21,536 nt of DNA from Pigoraptor vietnamica (taxonomy: Eukaryota > Opisthokonta > Filasterea), in contig CALSCQ010001724.1 of the NCBI GenBank assembly GCA_943704525.1, forward strand, positions 1 through 21,536, written 5' to 3'. This document shows, piece by piece, positions 8,215 to 20,608 of the stretch (position 1 is the first letter of the stretch; the number at the start of each line of letters is the position of its first letter). Under the pieces are notes generated by a model. It did not search any database and was not told the DNA's origin. It was given only the letters and a program-made list of their open reading frames with translations. The translations under genes were made by a program, and so were the position numbers.

Positions 8215-10467
8215 TGTGTGTGTGTGTTTGCGTTTGCGTGCTGGGTCATTCCTGCTTGCTGTTTTATTAGTGCCGTACGTATTGTGTGTGTGTGTGTGTG
8301 TGTGTGTTCGTGTGGATATTGTCCACTAACAATTATTCCCCTCCTCCTCCTCTCCCCCCACACACACAACCACACACACACACACACACACACACATAAC
8401 ACACACACACACACACGCATACGAAAACGCAGGCTGCAGTCCCCGCCGGCATCATGCTCGGATACCTCGTCGGCGGCATTGTTACTCGTTACACGTCGTT
8501 CAACTTTCGCACGCCGTACGTCGTCCAGCTCGTCCTCCTCGCACCCTTCACCATCGCCATGTTCTTCGTTCCCAAGTCGTACTTCACGATTACCACAAGC
8601 GCCGAACCCGAGTCGTCCGACGGCCTCCTCGACGCCCAACAGCAACAGCAACAGCCATCCGCCCAAAGCGCACACTACGTCCCGTTCAAAGAGGAGGGTG
8701 AGCACGTCTCCCCAGCACCGTCCCCGGCGGTCGAAACAGCACACGGGGAGGCGCGCGTGCGCACGTTCACGGTCGCTTCTCCAGGGTCCATTCTCATCCA
8801 ACCCATCGGTTCGGGCGAAGGCGCGCATGCGTCCGCATCTGGCCGTGTGCGCCGCGTTCGCATCGACTCTATCAGCGCGTCCGCCCTCCGCCGCGAGTCC
8901 GTGCGACCCCCTCGCCGCCCGTCTCCCATGGGCATTCCCGGTGAAAGCGTGAACCCTCCGCGCCGTCGGTCGTCGCCACTGGCGGGCCAGACGACGGGTG
9001 AGTCCCTTCTGCAGCAACAGCTGGACGCCCATTTGAGCGCGGACGCGATGGCGGCGAGCGCGTCGTCCCTCGCACCGCCGGCGTCGACGGATGCGCCGCA
9101 CGTTGAGGTGTCGGCGGTGGGGGACGGCGGCGAAGGAAAGAAGCGCCGGAAGCGGGCGGGCGGCGATACGCTCAAGTCGCAGGTCGTCTACCTGCTGAGC
9201 AATAAGATATTCGTTCTGACGGTGTTTGGGATGTCGGCGCTTTATTTTGTGGTGACGGGCATCCAGTTCTGGTGAGTGCGCGGGTCCTTGCTGGCGATGT
9301 GCGTAGGTGTGTTGTGTGTGTGAATGTGTGCGTGTGCGTGCGTGCGTGTATCTTGCCTCTGCGCACACACGCGTGTGGGATACGCCGCTTATCTCTTTTT
9401 GTGTCATGCGATTGCGCAGGATCACGCGCTATCTGACCGATGTCATCAAGGTCGATCTCACCGTGGTGCTCGTCGCATTCGGAGCGACTTCGGCCACTGC
9501 GCCCGTGTCCGGCGTGTTCTTTGGCGGCTATGTCGTCGACAGGCACGTGTGCATTTTCTCCCTCGCTGTGACTCGTGTCTTGATGGCACCGCGTGTGTTT
9601 GTGTACATATTGTGTACATATTAAGCAGTTGCTCTGGTGCAAACACACGCTGTCGATTCCCGCAATGCCCCTTTCCTCTTTCCTCTCTTTGAGAGAGTCG
9701 ACGGGCTTTCAACACCTACGACTTCCCACTGAACTGTTGTCTTTCGTTCCTTTGCGAGCAGGCTCGGCGGCTACAAGGGACGGCGCGGTCTCAACGTCGC
9801 GTCCAAGGTCGGCTCTGTATTTGGGCTCGTGGCCGTCATGTGCGCGGCGCCCATCTGCGTGATCAAAAACTTCTACGGAATCATCGCCTTTATTTGGGTC
9901 CTCCTCTTCTTCGGCGGCGCCATTCTGCCACCGGCGACCGGCATCCTTCTCAGCTGTGTGCCGATGCACCTGCGCTCCCTCGGCGCTTCCATCAGCTCGC
10001 TCTTCTACAACCTGTGCGGCTATTTTGCTGGCCCGTTCATCTCTGGACTTGTCGCCAGCGCCACGGACGACCTCGAGTGGGGGTTCCGGCTCGTCATGAT
10101 GTGGAGCGTCTTTGGACTGTTGGGCATGTTGGGCGCGTGGTACTTTGCCCGGTTCGACCACCGTCACGCCAAGCGCGCCGCGCTCAAGGCACCCGTTACA
10201 GAGTCGACGTCGAGCCTCGTCAAGCCGCTGCTCGGCGCGTCGGAGAGTCAGGAATCGCTGCCGGCGTTCACCGAGGGCGAGAGCGTGCGCATGGCGGGTT
10301 CGACGGCTTCTGCGGTCTCGCAGCGCGCGCAGCATGCAGTGCCTGTGATCGAGGTGGAGGAGAACGGGGACGAGACGGAGGAGAGCGGCGACGAAGCCGT
10401 GACCAAGAACGACGTTGTGTATGAGTTGACGCGCGCGCAGACGCAGCGGCGAGTGTCGTTCTTCTGA
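7213..10467 (+). CDS. Spinster-like major facilitator superfamily transporter
   Basis: Five exons: 7213-7651, 7881-8104, 8433-9271, 9420-9542 and 9762-10467; phases 1, 0, 2, 2 close to 776 aa. A 90-residue cytoplasmic N-terminus ends in a basic ELRRRR stretch. TM1 (CFGALFVMVALLNYDSGAIP, about 92-112) carries the N-Y-D position typical of Spinster-like MFS proteins. Helices follow in exons 1-3 (for example ISIFAARVGVGLSQALIIIF and VVQLVLLAPFTIAMFF). A long polar loop, about residues 270-468 and rich in Ser, Pro, Gln and basic residues, separates the two six-helix halves. The second half (FVLTVFGMSALYFVVTGIQF through FRLVMMWSVFGLLGMLGAWYF) is followed by a 90-residue acidic C-tail. Spinster relatives move sphingolipid or lysophospholipid cargo by proton coupling; the substrate here is unknown. 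Intron 4 uses a GC donor. The start may follow a 5' UTR intron. Confidence 0.88.
8121..8420. repeat. Paired (TG)n and (CA)n microsatellites in MFS intron 2
   Basis: The intron 8105-8432 holds (TG)n at about 8121-8227 with a short CGTG interruption, a second (GT)n at about 8284-8307, and (CA)n at about 8358-8417. The two repeat types are on the same strand and are complementary to each other. The first begins 16 nt after the 5' splice site; the last ends about 15 nt before the 3' splice site. Confidence 0.95.
9543..9761 (+). other. Non-canonical GC-AG intron in MFS gene
   Basis: Exon 4 ends GACAG and is followed by GCACGT. The next exon must start with one base completing an Arg codon (AG+G), which joins FFGGYVVDR to LGGYKGRRGL in the MFS frame. 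A GT at 9547 would give the wrong phase. A strong CAG upstream of the GC is typical of GC-AG donors. The acceptor GCGAGCAG at 9761 is canonical. Confidence 0.75.
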
Positions 10468-10694
10468 AGTGTCTAATTGTATGAACATCTCAAGTGCAGA
10501 AACGGAGTGCTTGCACGTGTTTCTGTCAGTTCAGGGCATGGCCTCGCGGACGCCACAACGCTTTATACCTCGTCACTGCATTCCAACGCCCAGCAAATGT
10601 TACTTCTCCCTCAATGCACACCTTAATCCCAGGCGTTGCGCCCGTGTGCCTCACGCAGTCCTCGCCCCTGTAGCACCCAGTTGGAGCAACTTGA

Positions 10695-11466
<772 letters not shown>

Positions 11467-11669
11467 TAGTTGGGGAGAGAGAAAGGGAGAGAGACCAAAA
11501 TCGGCTCACAGTGTCATCATACACCTTGACGATCGTATAGGTGTATGATAGCCCTTGGTAACGATCGTCGTTACTGGCGTTACAAAAACAAACGAAAACA
11601 GACAATTGACGTTCGTCGTGCCATCCATCTCAACACGTCCGCACTTCCGCCAGCGCCCTCTTCGCCACG

Positions 11670-14600
11670 ATGCCTCCCCTCGCACGCGCCCTGCTGCTTC
11701 CCCTGCGCCGCATAGCCCATGTGCACCGTTGGCAGCCTTCTCACTTCACGGCGCCGTTTCGCTCGGGCGCTCTGTCGCGTGCGTCTGTCTGCGCATCGCG
11801 TGACGGCGCGAGGGCCGTTTCGTGGCGGTGCGTCTCGACTTCGGCGTCCGCAACGTCTGTCAATATTGTAGATCTGCTGATGACTTATGGCGATAACAAT
11901 GTGGAGCTCGCAAAGCTGCTGTGCGACAGGTGCGTGCTTGTGTGTGAGAGTGCTCGTGCTGCTACTTCGCGTCCCGTTGGAATGCATGACACTACGGACA
12001 CGCACACACGCACGTGCACGCACGCATGAAGAAGCGCTCCAGTGCATGTCATTGCGCACATGCACGCACGCACGCACCTCGCACACACACATGCACTCAC
12101 ACGCACGCACGCACACGCACGCACGCATGCACACACGCACATGCATTCACACCCACGCACGCACACTCGCGCACCCTCTCTCACGCACACTTTTAGTAAG
12201 CGAAACTAATCTTGTCACACACTCCGATCTCCCTCAGGCACGCGGACGCAGACGCGACCAAAATCGCCGTGCGTTGCGAGGACCAACACGGACACTCGCG
12301 CGTCCTCACTTTCTCCGAACTGCGCGACCTCTCCTCCTCCTTCGCGCACTTTCTCGAGCACGAGGCGGGCGTTCGAAAGGGCGACGTCGTCGCCGTCCTC
12401 CTTCCTCGCGGCGCAGAACTCGCCGTCGCCGCAGTGGCCGTGTGGCGGCTCGGTGCCGTTTATGTTCCTCTCTTCTGTGCGTTTGGCCAAGATGCCGTCG
12501 AGTACCGCCTCGTACACAGCCGCGCCAAAGTGGTTATCACGGACGCCGCCAACAGGGGCAAGATTGGGATACCCGCCATGCGCTCGAATGGCGCTGCGTT
12601 GGACGACGCGCGTCTCTCTCCCTCCGAAGACGGCGGTGTGGGCACTGCGGGAAGGCGGCGCCGCGCACGTGAGCACGCGTCGCCTGCAAGTGGCAGCAGT
12701 GGGAGCGGAGTGATACTGGACGCGCCCCTTACGCCGCCGCAGGGCATCGCTGTTGTGAACGTGTCGCTCCATGGCGATGCAGACCCTTCGGTGGGAGACT
12801 ACGCCTTTTGGCCGGCGGTGGAACGCAACAAGGCCCGTGGAGTGCGTGCGCCGGCCGTCGTCGAGGGGGAGTCCCCGCTTGCGATTGTGTACACGAGCGG
12901 GACGACGGGAAAGCCGAAGGGTGTCGTTGTCCCCGTGCGAGCACTCGCGTCGTTTGAGATGTACATGCGGGACGGCCTCGAAGTGAGGTGGGCGCCTTGA
13001 TTGGGGATATGCTCGCGTGTGCGGCGTGTCGTGTCGCCGCACGGGAAATCGACTCGTAGCACCGTTGTTACGCAGACACGAGTGTACACTGCACGAACAC
13101 TCGGAGGCACTTTCCACACAGACGCAAATGTGCGCACAGCGCACGTACGCACTCTCACACTCACACACGCCAAAGCGAGTGCGTCATGCATTGTTACTCA
13201 GCTTCATCTTACGCATTGGCGCAGGCCCGATGACCGCTTCTGCAACATGGGCGATCCCGGCTGGGCGTGAGTGTCGGACTAGCACAGTACACACACTGCC
13301 ACTTGTTTAATCTTTGGCCTTTCGGTCATCTTTTGAGTGCGTGCGAAGGTTGTGTCTCCTCATGCGTGCATCTGTCCGCAGATACGGCCTCTACTACGCA
13401 CTACTGGGCCCCCTCGCCCTTGGCACGACGACCGTCTTCGTCAACGCGCGCTTTGAGCCGCACCGGTGCCTCGAAACCATGCGCAAGTACGGCATCACGA
13501 ACTTTGCCGCGGCGCCCACCGTGTACCGGTCGCTCCGCGCGGCACTCGTCGTCGCCGACGGCAGCGGCCCCGTGCACAAGCTGCGGCGCGCGTCTTCCGC
13601 AGGGGAGCCGCTTGAGCCCGAGGTGGCGCGGTGGGGCGAGGGCTTCTTTGGCGTTCGGATCCGAGACCACTACGGGCAGACGGAGTTGGGGATGGTGGCG
13701 GGACAGACAGGGAAGGACGCGCCCTCGGAACAGCACGTGGATGCGCAGGGCGGCGAAGGGGCATCGATGGGCCGCGCACTGCCGGGGTTCACTCTCGCTG
13801 TCGTCGAGCCAAGCGAGGAAGAGGCGCGCGCTGCTGCGGCTGCCGCTCCAAGTGGCGAAAAGGACGATGGAGAAGCGGGCGTGCATGTGGAAGGTCCCGG
13901 GGCCACGGAAAGGGCAGACGGAACGGCCGGCGAACTCGCGGTGGACGTCGGCAACTCGCCGCTTTTCTGGTTCAGGGGTTATCTGTCGGACCCGGTCAAG
14001 TCGGCGTCGCGTTTTGGGCCGCGTGGGCACTATCTCACCGGCGACGTCGCTTACAGGGATGCCGCGAGTGGCGCGTTTGTGTTCACCGGGCGCGCAGACG
14101 ACGTCATCAAGACGTCAGGGCATCGCGTGGGCCCCTTTGAGGTTGAGAGGTGTGTGGTGGCCTGCGTACACGTAGCTCGCTTGTTACTGATGCAAAGAGG
14201 GAAGGCCCCTTGCGTGTTGTTCGTCGAAGACAGCCAAAATCAATCGTGTGCGCTTGCCTTCCTTTGTACTATTCTCTGACCGCTTGTCACTTTGTGGTCT
14301 CATTTCTTCCCCCGTCCCCGGTCCCTCTTCCGTTTTCAGCGCGCTGGCTGCACACCCGCGCGTCGCAGAGGCCGCGTGCATCGGCGTGCCGGACGACGTC
14401 AAGGGCCACGTGATAAAGGCCTACCTGGTGCTCGCGCCGCACGCACACGCCGAGCCGCAGCACAGCGCCGGCGACGGTGAACACCACGGACGCCACTCGC
14501 ACGCGCACTCGCGACTGATCGACGAACTGCGCGCGGCGGTGCGCGTGGGTGTGGGTGCGCACGCCATTCCGCGACACTTTGAGATATGCGAGTCTCTTCC

Positions 14601-14679
14601 CAAAACGCCGAGCGGAAAAGTGCAGCGCAACGTCCTTAAAGCAATGCACGCCGAGGCAAGCAAGGTACCGCAGCGATAG
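11670..14679 (+). CDS. Mitochondrial acyl-CoA synthetase, ACSM/AcsA-like (AMP-forming)
   Basis: Five exons: 11670-11929, 12238-12987, 13225-13266, 13382-14149 and 14340-14679. All three internal introns before exon 5 and the last are phase 2; total 719 aa. Residues 1-60 are basic, Arg/Ser/Ala-rich and lack acids (MPPLARALLLPLRRIAHVHR), a mitochondrial presequence. Family motifs: P-loop-like YTSGTTGKPKG (about 305-315), GDPGWAYGLYY, HYGQTELG (447-454), YLTGDVAY, FTGRADDVIKTSGHRVGPFE, and the C-terminal PSGKVQR with the catalytic lysine at residue 700. The enzyme converts a carboxylic acid, ATP and CoA to acyl-CoA, AMP and PPi. The spacing and ADDVIKTSGHRVGP best fit medium-chain/ACSM and acetyl/propionyl-type enzymes. 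Low-complexity insertions occur in the N-domain (Arg/Ser/Gly, about 210-260), near 500-550, and as a His-rich loop near 640-665. Exon 3 is only 42 nt. Substrate chain length cannot be read from sequence. Confidence 0.92.
11999..12175. repeat. CA/CG-rich degenerate microsatellite in ACS intron 1
   Basis: The intron 11930-12237 opens with GTGCGTGCTTGTGTGTG at the donor. It then passes into alternating CACG/CACA units that end about 60 nt before the acceptor. On the transcript the 5' side is UG-rich and the 3' side CA-rich. Confidence 0.9.
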
Positions 14680-14963
14680 GGGGAAGGGGAGTATGACGTC
14701 AGGCGTCAGTACCTCTGGTCTGATGTGGTAATTCGCAGAGTAAATCGTAAGCCATGGTTTGGTGTGGGCAGTGTGTGTGGATGGCATCACTGTGCCTGGG
14801 AACCAATGTTCTCGTCGGTGCGGCGGGTAACTTCGTTGCACAAACGTGGCTGTAGGCCTCGCACATCTACTGTGATGTGGGTCGCAATTGTCTTTACAAG
14901 AAGACACGCGCGTATTTAGTACGTCCAAAGTGCACAAGCGCAAATCGAAAGCTCCCCGCGCGT
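14680..14963. other. Convergent intergenic region
   Basis: This 284-bp gap lies between two stop codons facing each other, so it must hold both 3' UTRs. I see no exon, repeat or clear polyadenylation hexamer. The strings AGTAAATCG (near 14740) and ATTTAGTACG (near 14914) are the most AT-rich parts. Confidence 0.55.
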
Positions 14964-16379
14964 CTACACGCGGCTGGCACCCGGCTTGTCCTGAGGTGCT
15001 GCGTACGGCGACTCCTGCGGCAGCGAATACAAGTCCTGCTCAGCCGTACCCTTCTTGGTCGGACGTGCGTACGCCACCGGTTCGTTGTCCCCAGTCGCGA
15101 CGTAATAGTGCGATCCTGCGGCAGCGGCCGTGCCCTGTGGGGTCGCATACGACGACGACGCTCCCCCCTGCGGCGTCGCGTACGCCATCCCTCCCTGTTG
15201 CGGGTCGGCGTACGCGCTGCCCATCGGATCGTACAGTGACATGTTGCGCTGGCCCTGCGGTGCCGAGTACCCGCCCTGAGGCGCCGCATACGCATCCCCC
15301 GCCTGGGGTGCGGCATAATCAGCCCCACTCCCTTGCGGCGCAGCGTAGCCAGTTCCCTGAGGGGCAGCGATTCCCTGAGGGGCAGCGTAGCCTTGCGGCG
15401 CAGCATAGCTGGCAGCCTGTCCCTGCGGTGTTGAATAGTTCGCCTGCGGAGACGAGTAGTCGTTGCCGCCGGGCGTTGCGTACGTCGACTTGACGTGGGG
15501 TGTCGAGTAGGCCGACGCGCGTTCCTTGCCCTGTGGCGCAGAGTACCCGTCGCCCCCCTGCGGCGTCGAGTACGCCGACGCGCGCTGCGGGGTCGAATAG
15601 CTCGACTTGTGTGGGTCGAGATACCCGCCAACCTCGGCGTATGTGTCCTCGTCCTTTGGGGGACGGTTTCGCGGCGTCACTTCAGCGTAGTGGTCCTCGC
15701 TCTCCGCGCCGCCAACAGCCTCGTACGTCGGGTTGGCGTTCACGTGCACCGACGTCTTTCCTATCTGCGCGTATGTGGGGTCTGCGAGCGAGTCCATGCT
15801 CATCGATGGCTTGATGACGGGGTTTGCGTTCATCCCGCTCGAGTTTTGCCTGCGAGTGAAAGAGGTGTTGTAAGCGACGCTGAAGGGACTCGCCCTCGCA
15901 TACACGCGGGTTACAGTACGGTGGACGCGCAGCGGAGTGTACGTGAATAAACAAGTGGCAATATTCACATGTGCGCAAAAATGCATACAGTGTGCGTGCA
16001 CTGATGGGCACCGACCAGGGGGTCAGCTCCGTTAGTACGATCCCCGAGTTGCGCTTGACGAAATCGGCCCTGATGACAAAAACAAGTGTGGTTTGAGTGC
16101 GCGCCAACAACGCGAATCGTTGTTAAAAAGAACATTACATGACATGGATTGCAATGTACACGACAACATCACAGGCGCAACAGCTCGCAGGGAAGTGCGC
16201 AAAAGGGAGACCCACTTCTGCTGGCGCTTGGAGCGGACTTTCCTGCAACGCGAGGGCCGCGAAAGGCTTGTTAGTGATGAAGCACATAGAGCCCCTCCCG
16301 CGCTCACGCGTGGGCCATCTCATGCAGGGAACAATTACAGCACATACGCAACACGCACACACACGCGCGCGCGCATACG

Positions 16380-16413
<34 letters not shown>

Positions 16414-16464
16414 CACATACACACACGCACACGCACACACACATACACACACGCACACGCACGC

Positions 16465-16529
<65 letters not shown>

Positions 16530-18141
16530 GACGCACACTTCGCTCGCGCTCACCTCGCCACAAAGTATCCCACGAGACACACGACGACGACGCCTCCAGC
16601 AGCACCGCCCGCAACGGCGGCCATCGGGATTCCGCCGCCACCTTTGCTCTGCGTTCCACCACCGCCAATGTTGTTGCCGGTGCCCCCGTTCCCGCCATTT
16701 CCGCTCCCGCCGTTGCCACCCCCGCCGCCTGCATCGCCACCGCCACCGCCGCTGCCACCCGTCGCAGACGCCGCAGGCGTTACAGTAGTCGTCGGTCGGT
16801 TCGACGAAGCGGGGCCGCCGGGTGTGCTGGTACCCGCGGGAGCGCCCGTTGTCGCGGTGGCGGCGAAGGTCGTTGTCTGCGCCACGGCCGTCGTGGAGGG
16901 CGGTTCGGGCGTGTACGTGCGGTGAGCGCGCACGGAACTCTCCGATTCAGCCGCGATTGCGGAGCTTGACGAGAGAATGTTCCTGATCGAGGAGAACACC
17001 AGCGCAGCAGAGCTCGACGATACGGCCGCAGAGCTTGCAGACGCGACGGCCGCTGCGGTTGCCGAACTGGCAGACGCGGCGGTGGCTACTGTCGCCGAAC
17101 TTGCCGACACGGCGGCGAGTGCGGACGACGTGGAGAGGAGGCGACGGGCGGCGGCGCGACAGTCGTCGATGGTCAACGCGGTTGCGTCGGCAATGCACGT
17201 GCAGTTGAGCGACAGCATGTCACGCTGGAAGCCTGTGGCGCAGAGGCACGCGGTGCGGTCGGGGCTCACGGACTGCGGAGGGGGACGACTGGGGCGTCAG
17301 TACGTGTACGTGGCTAATGTCACACAATAGCATGCGACGATCAATTCAACCGAAAAAGAAAGATAGAGACATGTGACCTCTCGTTCTCTTTTGTCCATCG
17401 ACTCCACAGAAATGAAGAGAGAAATCAACTGGCAAAGTGAGAGAAAGACGGAGAGGGCGCCAAAACGTGGCTGACACTCGCCTGCGCAAGTCCAGAAGGG
17501 CAGTCGAGGCACGCGGATTGCGCCTTGTCCGGCTGAAATTTCTCAGGCGCACACGGGGTTCGCACGCCGTCGTTGCACGAATAGCCCGCAGGACACGCTG
17601 GAGTAACGAGAATGGCATGTGCCGATGAGATCGCATGCACCATCCAAAAGTATGATCGACCTCGCACACGTGCACACACATGGCATTCACGCACGCTACG
17701 CACGTCCAATATCATACATCGTAAACAGTGCGTGCGGAACACAACCACACTCGAAGTCTCGAAGAGAAAAAAAACGGCAACGGAGACCCACTTTCGCACG
17801 ACCCGCTGTTGTTCCAGTACCCAGCGATGCGGCACACGCACGCCGACAGCGCCTTGGCCCCCGCAGAAAGGGTCGTCGTGCCGACTGGACAGTCCAGACA
17901 CGACGTCTTGCCGGTGGAAGGCTGGTACGTACCAGTGCGGCAACTCGTCACGACGCCGAGCACGCAATATTCGCCGGCGCCGCAGTCTTCCCGAGGGTAA
18001 GAGGGACAGCGTCAGGATGCACGCACACGCACGGTTCGTGTCCACGCAATGCACTCGCGCACAGACACACACGTACACACACACACACACACAAAAGCAA
18101 TACACGCACACACACACAAAGGCAATACACGCACATACACG

Positions 18142-18223
<82 letters not shown>

Positions 18224-20561
18224 CAAACCGAGCCCACTCACCCACGCACGTCGTCCCCGACGCGTCCGACTTTTGTCCGTCGGGGCAAATGCAGCGCGTG
18301 TTGCCGCTTCCAGCTGGCGCCGATACATCCGGGGCGCCCACAAGGGGGGAAGGGCACTGGCGACAGGCGATCGTCCATCGCGGCGTGTTCGTAAAGTCAT
18401 TGCCGAGACAGAGCTCGGGCTTGGTCTGTCCAATGGTGCGGCACGTCGTTCCCGCGGGACACTCTGCAAGGAGCACACGCGTAAACAGCGAGCCCACACG
18501 CACACACACAGCGAAGGTGGATATGAACGCCGTCGGCCGCGCACGCGCGTGTGGAAAAAGATGCCGCACGATGAATGCGGCTGCACATAACGGCTTAGCA
18601 AGGCGATTGTAAGGCACACAGACACCCACGGACGCAGACGCCGTCGCTTCCCAAGTACGTGCCGAGCACGCAATAACACTGCGTGCGGTTGGTGGCCGCC
18701 GTCGTTGCTGTCGTCATGAGCTTTTTGCTGTCGCACGGAGTGCACGTCGTCGCACCGGGGACGTCGTTGTAGGACCCCTTCTCGCATGCAATAAGCTGTC
18801 CCGCGCTGCAACGGTACCCGAGCGGGCACGCTGTGCGCAGAGAGACGGCATTAGACGCAGCCACGCACAGAACACAATCAGACGTCTGCCCACGCCACCC
18901 CAACACACACGCGCGCACACGCCCGCACACAGATACTCGCAGACACACCCACTCACATACAAAAACTCGCACACGCATACACACAGACACACATAGAACA
19001 CACACACACGCACACGCACACACACAGACATACACAGAACACTCCCACGCACACAACACACACACGCCCCTGTGTCTCCAGCGTCACGCACCAATGCAGA
19101 ACTCGGTGGCAAGGTTCGCAGTGCCGCTGTACTTAGACGTAATGTACAGGCCGTCGTTGCATCGGCACTCGGGAAAGGATGTCGCGTCGGCGCCCACGGC
19201 GGTTGGCGGGCACACAAAGCAGTTGCCCGACTGGAGATAGAACCCCTTCGGGCACGACGTCAGCGCACCCGTGCACGTGGCACCGGGCGGACAGGCTGCG
19301 AGTCACGTGAGAGTGCTTAGCGTCCGTGCATGGGCGACAGTGGGACTCGCGTGTGAAGGCGCGGGAAAGTAAGGCTCGAACAACTAAGTGAAACCAAACG
19401 GGGTGGAACATCGCTCAAACAGCCACGGGCGCACGATGCAGACTGAGCCGCCGACCACTGAAGCGAACGAGGGAGTGGGGAGCGCAAACTCCGCAGCAGC
19501 GAAAATGGAATAGACGCAAATACATGACAGTGGCAAGGAGGGAAACTCACGGGCGCAGAGCGTCTGGCCGGTCGGGAGGTAGTAGCCCTGCTTGCAGAGG
19601 CACTGGTCCGCCGAGGTTGCACCGGGATTTGTCGAGCTGTTAGGGTCGGAACACGCCGTGCACGACGACTGTCCCGTCAGCGGCTGGTAGGTGCCGGCGG
19701 TGCAAGACGCCGACATGCCGCTCTTGCAGAAGGAGCCCGCGGCGCACACTGCGAGTGTGTCCGAGTTAGTGTAGCGACTGGCGGCCTCACATTGCAGTGG
19801 AGTGTGCACACGACCACGTGCGCTGTGCGGTTCATTACAGCGGTGTGTGTGTGTGTGTGTGTGGAGGGGGGTGGGGAGGGGGGGAGATCACAGTACTGGA
19901 TTGCGAGCGGGACCATGCGCGTTGTGCAATTCTTGACAGTCCACGCAACTCACGTGCGCACACTCGATTCGTGTAGTCGAGGTAATAGCCGTCGTTGCAA
20001 ATGCAATCGGCGAACCGTGTAGACCCCTGCGCCGCCGTCTTCGAATTCGCGGGGCAGTTGTTGCACGTTGAGGACGCGATACTGTCTTGGTACGTGTTCT
20101 GCCCGCACGGGACTTCCACGTTGTTGGGGCACATGTAGCCCACACGGCATGCTGCGCCGTGAGTTCGTGCGTGTGAGTATGTGCGAAAGTGTGCGCGTGC
20201 GTGCGTATCGGCTTAAAAGTGAAACGATAACAAAAATGGGACGGTTGGGCGACCAGTGAAAAACCGGATTGCCAACAAAAGGAGAAAAAGAACAACTGCG
20301 CACCGGAGAGGGAGGGGGGGAGGGGAGGGGGAGGGGGAGAGGGAGGGGAGAGGGAGAGGGGATGGCACACATAGTGACCGACCCTGTGTATCATCTCACC
20401 ATTGCACCCGAACGTCGTGCACGTGTCCGTCTTGCACTGCGGCACATAGCCCGGGTTGCACGTGCACGTCTGCGCGTTGCAGTTGGGGGCGCCCAAGGCG
20501 TCGCACAGCTCGCTCGGATGCAGGACACCGTCTCCGCACACTGCGCCATGGGAGAAGCAAA

Positions 20562-20608
<47 letters not shown>

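Noticed and set aside
14888-15493. Long plus-strand Pro/Ser/Arg-rich frames opposite the receptor tail
   Set aside because: They are shadows of the highly repetitive, GC-biased YxxPQG coding sequence; the minus-strand frame joins the TM exon in phase.
15003-15623. CRISPR or other DNA-level repeat array
   Set aside because: The units vary at synonymous sites, have no uniform spacers, and are in frame within a coding exon.
16977-17330. Plus-strand frame with ELADxAVATVAELAD repeats that look like a coiled coil
   Set aside because: It is the antisense of the Ala/Ser stalk repeats. The minus frame continues from cysteine modules and into the TM, while the plus frame has no flanking domain or splice support.
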